Part shown: one piece after another, positions 1-8,621 of the stretch
How positions within the stretch are numbered: the first letter of the stretch is position 1
Layout of the letters: each line of letters starts with the position of its first letter
Assembly: GCA_017409825.1 (NCBI GenBank)
Contig: JAFQRZ010000004.1
Coordinates: forward strand, 1-64,000
DNA length: 64,000 nt
Origin: Agathobacter sp.
GTDB taxonomy: Bacteria > Bacillota > Clostridia > Lachnospirales > Lachnospiraceae
Direction of reading: 5' to 3'
Position numbers and translations under genes: made by a program
Notes under the pieces: generated by a model
What the model saw: the letters and a program-made list of their open reading frames with translations, nothing else
Told to the model about the DNA's origin: nothing
Database searches by the model: none

Positions 1-50
1 GCCATGCAAACTGTTTGACGCACCGTTCTTGTGCGGAGTTTTTGCATGGC
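1..50. repeat. Nested hairpin at window edge
   Basis: Perfect 10-bp arms GCCATGCAAA (1-10) and TTTGCATGGC (41-50) enclose a second stem, CGCAC (19-23) with GTGCG (31-35). The part GCGGAGTTTTTGC resembles the core of the hairpin at 56594-56663 on the other strand. It may be a terminator of a gene left of the window or one copy of a dispersed palindromic repeat. The left boundary is cut by the window, so its full extent is unknown. Confidence 0.5.
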
Positions 51-350
51 TCATGTAATATCACCTTTATAAGACTGCCCACATTAGAGAAACAGAAATT
101 TGAGAACGGTGTCTGTTGCACAACGTACAAAGTGGTGCAGAATGTAAAAGCTATGCCAGACAAAAAACTTAAGCCAGCAGAGTGTTCCAAGAAAATAAAC
201 GCGTTTCCCTTAAAGGTTCGAAATTCCCTAGAAGATACAGCGACATATTTTATTTCAAAAGTAACATAAGGCGACGGCAAATCGGAATTTTCCTAAGATG
301 AACTTTACGAATTGAAGACACAGTCAACAATAGCTTTTTTAAGCTGTACA
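51..350. other. Intergenic stretch without a recognisable gene
   Basis: No convincing coding region is seen between the hairpin at the window edge and the promoter before the first gene. A plus-strand open frame at 15-269 starts at TTG inside the hairpin, has no ribosome binding site, and gives a protein of no recognisable family. No tRNA or riboswitch fold was recognised. Confidence 0.5.
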
Positions 351-359
351 TGTTATAAT
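351..359 (+). promoter_or_regulatory. Extended -10 promoter for the polymerase-like pair
   Basis: TGT followed by a perfect TATAAT (354-359) forms an extended -10 element about 40 nt before the first polymerase-like gene. No good -35 hexamer is visible 16-18 bp upstream, which is tolerated in extended -10 promoters. Confidence 0.5.
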
Positions 360-398
360 ATATTGAATAAATTTGTATGAAAGGAAAAATGTACCTTT

Positions 399-1760
399 AT
401 GTCAAAATTAGATTTCAAACAAAAAATTATTGTTATCTTCTTTTTAGGTTTGCCATTTGTAGATTTACTGACATCCTTGTCAACTAGATTTATCGATTTC
501 CCAATTACAATTGGCATTGTAGTAAGAGGTTTGTCGTTAGCAATCTCTGTTGTATATGTATTTTTATATACGAAGTGCAAATACAAAAAGCATACGATTC
601 TATACATCGGTGCAATAGCTGTTTTTGCGATACTTTACTTCCTTACCAAACCAGATATATGGCAGCTTTCCAGCCTGGTTACAGAAGTGATTGCAGCTTT
701 CAAATATTTGTATTTTCCAATTATGCTGCTTTGCCTTTATAACATCTTTCAGGATTTTCATATCGAAGCAGACACTATAAAACGCATAATCTCTATCAAC
801 TGCTTTGTTTATGCTGCTATGATGCTGATTCCTTATTTTACTGGAACTGGTTTTTCTTCGTATGAATGGAGCTTTGAAGGAACGACCGGCTGGTTTTATG
901 CTGCAAACGAAATTGGACCTATCCTCATCGTCCTTTCTATTTGTATGCTCGATTTGATGGATAATAATAAGAAATGGAAAGTCTTGCTTTGCCTTCCAAT
1001 CATTTACTCGGTTTCCATCATTGGAACCAAGGTAAGCTATATCGGAATTATTGCTTCGGTAATTATCGCTTGCCTTATCTTTATCTTAAAAACCAAAAAG
1101 AACCGCTTTGTTTTACCAGCAGCGCTTCTTGCAATATTGATTCTTTGTAATTTTGGTTCTGTTGCCGTAGAAAATATGGGAACATTAGCTGATTTGGACA
1201 AACTCCCACCTTCTTCCGAAGTAGAAACCGAAACACTTCCAGAAGAAGACTATCCAATTGATAAAGTTCCACAGACGACTGTTTCACTCATTCAGGGAAA
1301 CAAACTTCTGTATTTGGCAAATCGTGTCACAAGTAATCGTGTGTTATATTTCTTCGAAAACTGGAAACCATACACAAGCAATGGTGTCTCTACCATATTA
1401 TTTGGATTTGGCTGGGCCGAACGTCCTGCCCTCAACAATATGTATTATAAAACTTTGGTAGAAATCGATATTTTCGATATTTTACTGCACTATGGCGTTA
1501 TCGGATTTTTGATTTATTTTGCACCATTTGTATTCCTTGTTTACAAATTTTTCTGCAAGCTAAAATATATCCGAATGGAATCCTATGCCTATATTCTTAC
1601 CGTTATATTAGGTGTGGGCATTTCCTGCATCGCAGGTCATATTTTGGGTGCACCAGCGGTATCCATTTACCTAATCCTGTTATTGTTACTCGTCGTACAA
1701 CAAACGGAATCGCATCCTGCTTACCGAAAAGGAGATGACTCTTCCAATGACAAACTATAA
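399..1760 (+). CDS. O-antigen polymerase/ligase-like membrane protein (copy 1)
   Basis: A 453-residue polytopic membrane protein with about ten to twelve hydrophobic segments, of the Wzy/O-antigen ligase type that polymerises or transfers lipid-linked glycan repeat units outside the membrane. A large polar region at about residues 260-340, rich in Glu, Pro and Thr, matches the big extracytoplasmic loop of such proteins. The next gene is a paralogue of identical length and overlaps it by 26 nt, so the two are probably cotranscribed. The position beside glycosyltransferases and a flippase supports polysaccharide assembly. The family is recognised from topology and context; substrate and exact activity are inferred. 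Confidence 0.7.
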   Translation: MSKLDFKQKIIVIFFLGLPFVDLLTSLSTRFIDFPITIGIVVRGLSLAISVVYVFLYTKCKYKKHTILYIGAIAVFAILYFLTKPDIWQLSSLVTEVIAAFKYLYFPIMLLCLYNIFQDFHIEADTIKRIISINCFVYAAMMLIPYFTGTGFSSYEWSFEGTTGWFYAANEIGPILIVLSICMLDLMDNNKKWKVLLCLPIIYSVSIIGTKVSYIGIIASVIIACLIFILKTKKNRFVLPAALLAILILCNFGSVAVENMGTLADLDKLPPSSEVETETLPEEDYPIDKVPQTTVSLIQGNKLLYLANRVTSNRVLYFFENWKPYTSNGVSTILFGFGWAERPALNNMYYKTLVEIDIFDILLHYGVIGFLIYFAPFVFLVYKFFCKLKYIRMESYAYILTVILGVGISCIAGHILGAPAVSIYLILLLLLVVQQTESHPAYRKGDDSSNDKL

Positions 1761-3096
1761 TTTGAAACAAAAGCTCCTGCTTCTCTTTTTCCTGCTGCTA
1801 CCTTATGTCGATTTGGTAACCGCAGTGACTACTCGTTTTGGACTAGTTTCCGTGAGTTTAGGTGTTATTGTAAAGGGAGCTGCATTACTCTTTTCCTTGA
1901 TCTATGTATTAGGGTTTAGCAAATGCAAATATCGAAAGCTTACACTTCTTTATCTAATAGGAGTCGCTGTTTTCGCCGCTCTGTACCTGCTGACCAAACC
2001 GGATGTCCTAAGCTTACCAAGCCTGGTTACAGAAGCAACCTACGCATTCAAATTTTTATTTTTACCACTTATGTTGATTTGTCTGTACCATATCTTTCAT
2101 GATTTTGATATTCAGACAAATGATATCAAACGCGTAATTGTTGTAAACAGCCTCGTATACTCTGCTATGGTCCTTATCCCATATTTTACCAAAACCGGAT
2201 TTGCAACCTATGGACCAGACCTTAGCAAAGGAACCTTGGGTTGGTTTTATGCCGGAAATGAGATTGGAGCCATACTAATCCTTTTATCCATCAGTATTTT
2301 GTATCTTATGGATAATGACAAAAAATGGAAGCTTATCTTTATCGTCCCTGTCATCTACTGTGCTACGATTATTGGTACCAAGGTTGCTTATATGGGCATC
2401 ATCGCTTCTACCATAATTGTGGTACTGGCGTTTATCCTAGGCACGAAAAAGAATCGCTTTACCTTACCTGCAGTGGTTCTTGTAATACTTATTGTATGTT
2501 GCATGAATTCACTTGCGCTGTGGAATATGGAAAAATTTAGTATGGAACATGAAACATATTATGCTTCTGTAGAAACGGAAGTTGAAACTCCCGTCACGAC
2601 TCCTACTACCTCAGGGAAAGCAAGTAGTGAAAACACCGACTATATACTCAATCTTATTAGTGGAAATGAAACGCTGGCTAAAATTGATAAAATTTTAACC
2701 AAACGACTTTATCTTTTCTTAGAAAACTACATTCCATACGAAAAAGCTGGCATCGCAACCAAGCTCTTCGGCTTAGGCTTTGCTCCACGTACCGCAATCC
2801 AATACACCTATATGCGGAGGCTTGTCGAAATCGATATCCTCGACATTTGGTTGCATTACGGAATTATCGGCTTCTTCGTATACTTTGCACCATTCTTATT
2901 CTTGGCATACAAGTTTATTGGCAACTTGAAAAAAGCAAGTGTGGAATCCTACGCATATTTACTGGTTGCTTTGCTTGGCTTCGGCATCTCCTGCATTGCA
3001 GGTCATGTCCTTGGAGCTCCACCGGTATCGATTTATCTCATCCTATTGCTTTTAGTTGTAATACGTCAAATAGAAACCAAAAAAGGGCAACCGTAG
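1735..3096 (+). CDS. O-antigen polymerase/ligase-like membrane protein (copy 2)
   Basis: A paralogue of the preceding gene, also 453 residues, with clear similarity through the membrane segments (for example both have GWFYA..NEIG near residue 160 and SCIAGH..GAP..SIYLI near the C-terminus). The polar loop at about residues 265-315 is quite different: Thr/Ser/Glu-rich, with no close match to the first copy. The ribosome binding site AAAGGAGATGACTCTTCC lies inside the end of the first gene. The stop codon lies within the loop of a terminator hairpin. It is probably a wall or capsule polysaccharide polymerase or ligase; two related copies suggest two acceptors or linkages, which is inference. 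Confidence 0.7.
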   Translation: MTLPMTNYNLKQKLLLLFFLLLPYVDLVTAVTTRFGLVSVSLGVIVKGAALLFSLIYVLGFSKCKYRKLTLLYLIGVAVFAALYLLTKPDVLSLPSLVTEATYAFKFLFLPLMLICLYHIFHDFDIQTNDIKRVIVVNSLVYSAMVLIPYFTKTGFATYGPDLSKGTLGWFYAGNEIGAILILLSISILYLMDNDKKWKLIFIVPVIYCATIIGTKVAYMGIIASTIIVVLAFILGTKKNRFTLPAVVLVILIVCCMNSLALWNMEKFSMEHETYYASVETEVETPVTTPTTSGKASSENTDYILNLISGNETLAKIDKILTKRLYLFLENYIPYEKAGIATKLFGLGFAPRTAIQYTYMRRLVEIDILDIWLHYGIIGFFVYFAPFLFLAYKFIGNLKKASVESYAYLLVALLGFGISCIAGHVLGAPPVSIYLILLLLVVIRQIETKKGQP

Positions 3097-3106
3097 TTGC
3101 CCTTTT
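3081..3106. terminator. Bidirectional terminator between convergent genes
   Basis: An 11-bp stem, AAAAGGGCAAC (3081-3091) and GTTGCCCTTTT (3096-3106), closed by a 4-nt loop. The TAG stop codon (3094-3096) of the plus-strand gene is part of it. The run of six T read on the minus strand also suits termination of the operon ending at 3118. Confidence 0.85.
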
Positions 3107-3117
3107 ACTTTACAAAT

Positions 3118-4257
3118 TTACCATTTGTATCTCTTTTCAATTACATCTACAATTCGCTGAACCACACGTTTTGATGCATTTCCATCATCCATTCCACCGG
3201 ACAACTCTACATATTTACGTGCAGCTTCTTTGCCACCTTCTGGAGTATACTTACTGATTTCTTCAATCAGCGCTTCTTTTGTCTCACAAATTTTATATGG
3301 CATCTCAAAATATTCTTTTGTCATACCACGCATTTTTTGATATTCTTCCAAATCAGTAGCAAATATATAGGTTGGTTTTCCTAAGAAAGAAAATGCAAAT
3401 ACCGAATCGGAATAATCCGTAATCAAAATATCTGCTGCGAACAAAATATCCTGTATATCTGGATAAATAGACCCATTTATGACTCTTTCACTATATACAT
3501 AACCTACATCATTTTGATTCACGTTTGGATGCAATCGCAACAAAATTTTCCACTCTGCTCCTAATGCCTCTAAAATCTCCTCACATGGAAGATCGTATGC
3601 ATCGAGAGAGCCATCATCGCGAAACGTTGGTGCATATAAGATAAGCTTATCTGATTTTGATACTCCGAAACACTCACGAACCTTCTGGTTTATCTCTTCC
3701 TTATTTGCAGTAAACAAAATATCATGACGTGGCAACCCACATTCCATAATTTCACATTCGCACCAGAAGGATTCCCTGTAACACTGTGTCAATCGCTTGC
3801 TGTTTGAAAGGAACAAATCGGTCTGTTTCGAATTCTTAATACTTTCTTTGATATAGCTCGGTGGAAGTTTATCAATTACTTCTTTTTCTACTAATTTAGG
3901 ACCATACGCTCCATGCCAGGTCTGTATCACATACTGCCCTCTTTTTTTCGCTAAAAACATTTCATTTTTTACATTTGTAACGATTACTTTTGCAGTCGCA
4001 ATCTCATACAAACCAGTTCGTCCTAAAAATCTTGCTTTTCGGATTGGTGCTGGAAGTTCTTCCTCCATATCGTTCACCAGCCAAACCATATCATACCCTA
4101 GATTTTGACGAATCATCTCTTCTGCAATATATTTCGGATTACAGCCATAGCCTTTCCCGTTAAAATTAATAAATACAACCTTATTCTCTTTTATTGGGAA
4201 AAAATGATAAAAATATGACATGAACCTTAATTTCATTCGATAGATTAGGTCTCTCAT
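3118..4257 (-). CDS. CDP-glycerol glycerophosphotransferase family protein
   Basis: A 379-residue protein of the TagB/TagF family, which transfers glycerol (or ribitol) phosphate from a CDP-alcohol to a glycan or teichoic acid acceptor at the inner face of the membrane. Seen motifs include TWHGAYGPKL (about residues 113-122), LILYAPTFRDDG (about 206-217), LLRLHPN and ILITDYSDSVFAF (about 276-288), the usual C-terminal signature. Its ATG overlaps the flippase stop by 4 nt, showing translational coupling. It is last in the polysaccharide operon and may add polyol phosphate to the repeat unit. The substrate is not determined by sequence alone. Confidence 0.85.
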   Translation of the reverse strand: MRDLIYRMKLRFMSYFYHFFPIKENKVVFINFNGKGYGCNPKYIAEEMIRQNLGYDMVWLVNDMEEELPAPIRKARFLGRTGLYEIATAKVIVTNVKNEMFLAKKRGQYVIQTWHGAYGPKLVEKEVIDKLPPSYIKESIKNSKQTDLFLSNSKRLTQCYRESFWCECEIMECGLPRHDILFTANKEEINQKVRECFGVSKSDKLILYAPTFRDDGSLDAYDLPCEEILEALGAEWKILLRLHPNVNQNDVGYVYSERVINGSIYPDIQDILFAADILITDYSDSVFAFSFLGKPTYIFATDLEEYQKMRGMTKEYFEMPYKICETKEALIEEISKYTPEGGKEAARKYVELSGGMDDGNASKRVVQRIVDVIEKRYKW

Positions 4258-5714
4258 TTGTTTTCTCCTTTTTTCTTTACGGGTATCTTTTCCAACAGAA
4301 GATTCTTGATAATGAAAAACGATTCATTTTTCATGATAATGGAGCCTGCTAGGTAAACAATCACACCTACAAGCACCTTAATTATTAAAGTAATTACCAT
4401 CCCACCTATATCTGGAATGATATATACCACAAATGACATGATAGCACTCAATACCAACTGTGGCATAATGTCAAGCAACTGCTCGCCAGCACCATAATGG
4501 ATTGGTTTTTTCAATTGCTGCATATTTACAATCATTGCATAGATATCATAGATTACCATCATGATAGCAATTGCTAATACGTTAATCTTTACACCAATCA
4601 CCAAAAGCAACACATACATTGGTTTTTTCCATATTTCTAAGCCTAAGACAATATCGCTACGACCGATGGCCTTTAATGTCTGTAATGGGAATATTCCCAA
4701 CAGACCTACTGCTGAACCTATACATAGCAATTGCGCAAATGGAATACTCTGACTCCACTTTTCCGTATACAATAATAGGACCAGAGGCTCCATTACTGCC
4801 GCAAGACCAAATAATGCTGGAAATACAATATATGACATCAATTGTAAGCTGCGCTTCGTTAAATTCTTTACTCGAGTTACGTCGTCGCTCTCATTTGCAA
4901 GTGCTGGAAAAAGAACTGCCATAACGGTATTGGACAAATTCTGCGTAATCAAATTTGGAATTTGCTGACCCTTGGTATAATACGCTAAATCCGCACTTGT
5001 ATATACTTTTCCAATAATTAAGCTTCTAACTTCATTAAAAAATGTACCACTCAGATCTGCCGCAAATAACTTTGAACTATATCCCATCATATTCTTCGCA
5101 GATTGCATTGAGAATTTAAGTTCCGCATGCCATGGTACTATAATTGCAAGCACGATTGTACTAACGATTACATTTGATATAGATTGTGCAACCAACGCCC
5201 ATACTCCATATCCGAGCACTGCCATTGCAATTCCGATAGTTCCAGATATGATAGTGCTTATAACCGTTGAAACAAAGTTCTTTTTGAACATCATGTGTCT
5301 GGCAACATACGCATTTTGTATCGAGTTATATGCACTCAATGGAATCTGTAACGCAAACACCCTAAGTACTAAAACCAATTCCTGATTTTCATAAAAGTCT
5401 GCCACGAACGGAGATGCAAAAAATATGCCTATATAAATAACGATTGCACATACAAAACTACAGTAAAAATTCGTTGAGAAATCCGTCGAATCTGCATCTT
5501 TATTCTGAATTAAGGCAGTTGCAAAACCACTTGAAATAAAAACATAGGCCAAATTAATAAATACTAATACCAGAGCAATCATTCCATAATCATCTGGCGA
5601 TAAAAGTCGTGCCAAGACAAGTGAAATGACAAAGGATATGCCTTGTGCCAACACTCGTTCTGCAAACTTCCATATAAAACTTCCTATTATCGCAATTTTC
5701 GTATTTTGTGCCAT
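4254..5714 (-). CDS. Wzx-type polysaccharide flippase
   Basis: A 486-residue protein with about 12-14 membrane segments, of the MOP/polysaccharide exporter superfamily that flips undecaprenyl-linked oligosaccharides across the membrane. The N-terminal pattern GSFIWKFAERVLAQ followed by SLVLARLLSPDDYG is typical of the lipopolysaccharide/teichuronic acid transporter branch (WzxC/TuaB-like). It lies between a glycosyltransferase (3-nt gap) and the TagB/TagF-like gene (4-nt overlap). With the polymerase-like pair nearby it supports a Wzx/Wzy-type assembly route. Confidence 0.9.
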   Translation of the reverse strand: MAQNTKIAIIGSFIWKFAERVLAQGISFVISLVLARLLSPDDYGMIALVLVFINLAYVFISSGFATALIQNKDADSTDFSTNFYCSFVCAIVIYIGIFFASPFVADFYENQELVLVLRVFALQIPLSAYNSIQNAYVARHMMFKKNFVSTVISTIISGTIGIAMAVLGYGVWALVAQSISNVIVSTIVLAIIVPWHAELKFSMQSAKNMMGYSSKLFAADLSGTFFNEVRSLIIGKVYTSADLAYYTKGQQIPNLITQNLSNTVMAVLFPALANESDDVTRVKNLTKRSLQLMSYIVFPALFGLAAVMEPLVLLLYTEKWSQSIPFAQLLCIGSAVGLLGIFPLQTLKAIGRSDIVLGLEIWKKPMYVLLLVIGVKINVLAIAIMMVIYDIYAMIVNMQQLKKPIHYGAGEQLLDIMPQLVLSAIMSFVVYIIPDIGGMVITLIIKVLVGVIVYLAGSIIMKNESFFIIKNLLLEKIPVKKKGENK

Positions 5715-5717
5715 TCT

Positions 5718-6665
5718 TTACTCTTCCTTCTTGAACAACTGCTTTAGATATTCCAAAAGCAACCACTTTACATATCCGAATTTACCATTTATAAACAGAC
5801 GGACCAAAACATACCAAACCATAGGACCAATGACCTGGTGATGGTTTCTTACATCTAATTTCTGCAAATTAATCGCAAGATACTCGCATAACTGCATAAT
5901 AGCAGCAACACCTAATTGTTTATCTATGTTTTTTACAAATAAATATCTGTCCTTATATGCATAAGCTGCATCAAAACGCTTGATAGAATATTTACTATTT
6001 ACAATACTATTTTCTCTCTGCACATAATAATACAGTTTATCCGAAATCAAAGAAATCGTATTACACTGACTGATTACATGATGTATAAAAAACTCATCTT
6101 CATGCAATTTTCCCTCTTCAAAACTACAGTTTTCGAAAAGATGCTTATGATACAACTTATTCCATGCTGGCACCAAGCGCCACACATTGTCCTTTTTGGT
6201 ATATCCACAAACTAGTTTTAAAGTTTCTTCCATGGAAAAAATCGTATTTTCAAATGCAAACTGTTCTTCTTCTGTTTCCAAGCTTTTCCCCGCTTCATCA
6301 ACGGAACAAAAATCACAGATACATAAATCCGTACCATCCTTCACAATCGCTTCATGCATCTTTTCCAACATATCTACTGCAATGTAGTCATCGCTATCCA
6401 CGAAAGCAATGTATTCTCCATTCGCAATACGAAGCCCCGCATTTCGCGCAGAGGAAAGGCCTCCATTTTCTTTATGCAGGACACGAATACGCGAATCTTT
6501 TTGTTTTAATTCATCACAAAGCAGTGGACAATTGTCTGGAGAACCATCGTCCACTAAAATAATCTCTATATTTTTATAAGATTGACTCAATAAACTATTT
6601 ACACATCGTTCCAAATAAGCTTCTACCTTATAAATTGGAACAATAATGGAAATTAAATCGCCCAT
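5718..6665 (-). CDS. Glycosyltransferase family 2
   Basis: A 315-residue GT-A fold transferase. The N-terminal half shows ISIIVPIYKVEAYLERCV, then ILVDDGSPDNC (about residues 36-46), GGLSSARNAGL and the metal-binding FVDSDDY (about 88-94). The C-terminal part varies and probably sets acceptor specificity. It would add one sugar to the lipid-linked repeat unit on the cytoplasmic face. The start is supported by AAGAGGAATCGT before ATG. The donor sugar cannot be told from the sequence. Confidence 0.9.
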   Translation of the reverse strand: MGDLISIIVPIYKVEAYLERCVNSLLSQSYKNIEIILVDDGSPDNCPLLCDELKQKDSRIRVLHKENGGLSSARNAGLRIANGEYIAFVDSDDYIAVDMLEKMHEAIVKDGTDLCICDFCSVDEAGKSLETEEEQFAFENTIFSMEETLKLVCGYTKKDNVWRLVPAWNKLYHKHLFENCSFEEGKLHEDEFFIHHVISQCNTISLISDKLYYYVQRENSIVNSKYSIKRFDAAYAYKDRYLFVKNIDKQLGVAAIMQLCEYLAINLQKLDVRNHHQVIGPMVWYVLVRLFINGKFGYVKWLLLEYLKQLFKKEE

Positions 6666-6680
6666 ACGATTCCTCTTGAA

Positions 6681-7637
6681 CTATTTTTTCTTTACTAAAC
6701 TTTTTAAATTAAATATTGCTTTTGAAACATGCGATAAACCTTTGGCATTTAAAAAGGCTACCAAACGTCTTTTGGACGGAAATCTTTGAAATACCATATC
6801 TTTATAGAAATGTGGGTATTTTTCATTTACCGCATTTCGAAGCTCATCAATCACCTGTTTTTTTTCATCACTGTCTAATTCTTCAAGACGATTAATGGCA
6901 GTAAGTAAAATATGGTCAATATAAAGATACTCAAGTTCCTCTTTATACTTTTCTTCCCATCCGTTTATCTTCGCGAACTCTTCCACATGATTCATTACCG
7001 TCAAAAGGTCCTTATTTTTCTTTGCATTGTTATTATGCATGATAGAACCTTCACGACAATTGTAATAATACAGCCCCTCATGTACCACACTAACATTCTC
7101 TGTTTTCATCAATTGTTTCGTGTTGTATTCCAAATCCTCATACCATAAACCGATTGGGAAAGTGATTCCTTCCGCAAATTCTCGTCGAAAAATTTTGTTA
7201 CATGCCGAATGGGCAAATTCGAACTTATTATGGACATTGGTATAATCATGATGTACTTCCCTGTCTGGGAAATGCTCTACGATATCACAAACTACAATAT
7301 CCGCTTCTTCCTTCTTGGCCGTTTCGTACATTAGTTGATACATTTTTTCATCAACCCAATCGTCGCTGTCCACGAACCCAATGTACTCGCCTCTTGCATG
7401 AGGAAGCGCCCAGTTTCTTGCACTAGACAAACCACCATTTTCTTTTTGGAACACTCTTATTTTTTCTGGATATTTTTCTTCATATTCCTTCAAAATACAT
7501 AATGTTCCATCTTTTGACCCATCATCTACAATGAGCAGCTCGATTTCTTCCAAGGTTTGCTTTAACAATGATTCTATACACACATCCATGTATTTTTCCA
7601 TATTATATGCTGCAATTATTACGCTAACCTTTATCAT
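6681..7637 (-). CDS. Glycosyltransferase family 2 (tandem copy A)
   Basis: A 318-residue GT2 enzyme with VSVIIAAYNMEKYMDVC at the N-terminus, LLIVDDGSKDGT, GGLSSARNWAL and FVDSDDW. It is closely similar over its full length to the next upstream gene, including the C-terminal stretches REGSIMHNNNAKKNKD and FLNAKGLSHV..AIF, so the pair arose by tandem duplication. Its ATG shares one base with the stop of the upstream copy. The role is sugar transfer in repeat-unit assembly; donor and acceptor are unknown. Confidence 0.9.
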   Translation of the reverse strand: MIKVSVIIAAYNMEKYMDVCIESLLKQTLEEIELLIVDDGSKDGTLCILKEYEEKYPEKIRVFQKENGGLSSARNWALPHARGEYIGFVDSDDWVDEKMYQLMYETAKKEEADIVVCDIVEHFPDREVHHDYTNVHNKFEFAHSACNKIFRREFAEGITFPIGLWYEDLEYNTKQLMKTENVSVVHEGLYYYNCREGSIMHNNNAKKNKDLLTVMNHVEEFAKINGWEEKYKEELEYLYIDHILLTAINRLEELDSDEKKQVIDELRNAVNEKYPHFYKDMVFQRFPSKRRLVAFLNAKGLSHVSKAIFNLKSLVKKK

Positions 7638-8605
7638 TATTTGTCCTCTTTTTTATCTCTCATTTTAGATTTATAATCAAAAATAGCTTTTACAACTTGG
7701 GAAAATCCTTTTGCATTCAAGAAAGTAACTACCTGCTTTTTCTTCTCGTATTCCTTAAACGCCTTGGATTTATAAAACTTTGGATATTTTTTTAATACTT
7801 CTTTTCTTAAATAATTTATAACTTCTCTTTTTTCTGTATTCTGCTGATTTTCCAATCGATTAATGGCTGTATATAAAATATGTTCCAGATATAAATACTC
7901 TAGCTCTTCCTTATATTTCTCTTGCCAGCCATTCTCTTCTACAAAATCCCACACATGATTTAAAACGGTTAAAATATCTTTATTTTTTTGTGCATTGTTA
8001 TTGTGCATTGTAGAACCGTCTCTACAATTGTATTGATACAACCCTTCATGAATTATACTTATCTTATCCGTTTTCATAAAAAGCATTGCCGAATATTCGA
8101 GATCCTCATACCACAATCCCTTTGGGAAAAATGTTCCTGTTGCAAATTCTCGTCGAAAAATTTTATTAAGTACTCCTCCGGCAAACGCAAGCTTATTCGG
8201 AACCGTTGTATAATTCTGATAATTTTCACCATCCTCATACTGCTCTACACTATCACATACAACAATATCTGCATCTGTTTCTTTTGCCTTCTGATACATT
8301 TTCTCGTACATATCAAGCGATACCCAATCGTCGCTATCTACGAAGCCAATATACTCTCCTGTGGCATATTCTAATGCTAAATTTCTTGCACTTGCCTGAC
8401 CACCATTTTCTTTATGGAAAACTTTAAGTATGTTAGGGTACTCTTCCTCATATTTTTTCAAAATAGAAAGTGTATTGTCCTTAGAGCCATCATCTACAAT
8501 AATAACTTCCAACTCTTTCAAGCTTTGATTCATCAACGATTCTACACATTTTTCAACATACGTTTCCGCATTATATGCAGGCACAATCACACTTACCTTT
8601 ACCAT
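7637..8605 (-). CDS. Glycosyltransferase family 2 (tandem copy B)
   Basis: A 322-residue GT2 enzyme: VSVIVPAYNAETYVEKC, VIIVDDGSKDNT, GGQASARNLAL and FVDSDDW. An upstream in-frame extension of 16 codons exists, but the ATG at 8605 is preceded by AAGAGGATATAAAT and begins at the conserved MVKVSV, so it is chosen here. It is a paralogue of the following gene, with the same C-terminal region (DGSTMHNNNAQKNKD). The two copies probably add related sugars at successive or alternative positions. Confidence 0.9.
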   Translation of the reverse strand: MVKVSVIVPAYNAETYVEKCVESLMNQSLKELEVIIVDDGSKDNTLSILKKYEEEYPNILKVFHKENGGQASARNLALEYATGEYIGFVDSDDWVSLDMYEKMYQKAKETDADIVVCDSVEQYEDGENYQNYTTVPNKLAFAGGVLNKIFRREFATGTFFPKGLWYEDLEYSAMLFMKTDKISIIHEGLYQYNCRDGSTMHNNNAQKNKDILTVLNHVWDFVEENGWQEKYKEELEYLYLEHILYTAINRLENQQNTEKREVINYLRKEVLKKYPKFYKSKAFKEYEKKKQVVTFLNAKGFSQVVKAIFDYKSKMRDKKEDK

Positions 8606-8621
8606 ATTTATATCCTCTTTT

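Noticed and set aside
232-245. A third copy of the conserved hairpin loop (ATACAGCGA)
   Set aside because: The short match is not enclosed by complementary arms and lacks the first half of the loop, so it is treated as chance.
15-269. Open frame of 84 codons on the plus strand at the window start
   Set aside because: It begins with TTG within a hairpin, has no ribosome binding site, and its product matches no family I know.
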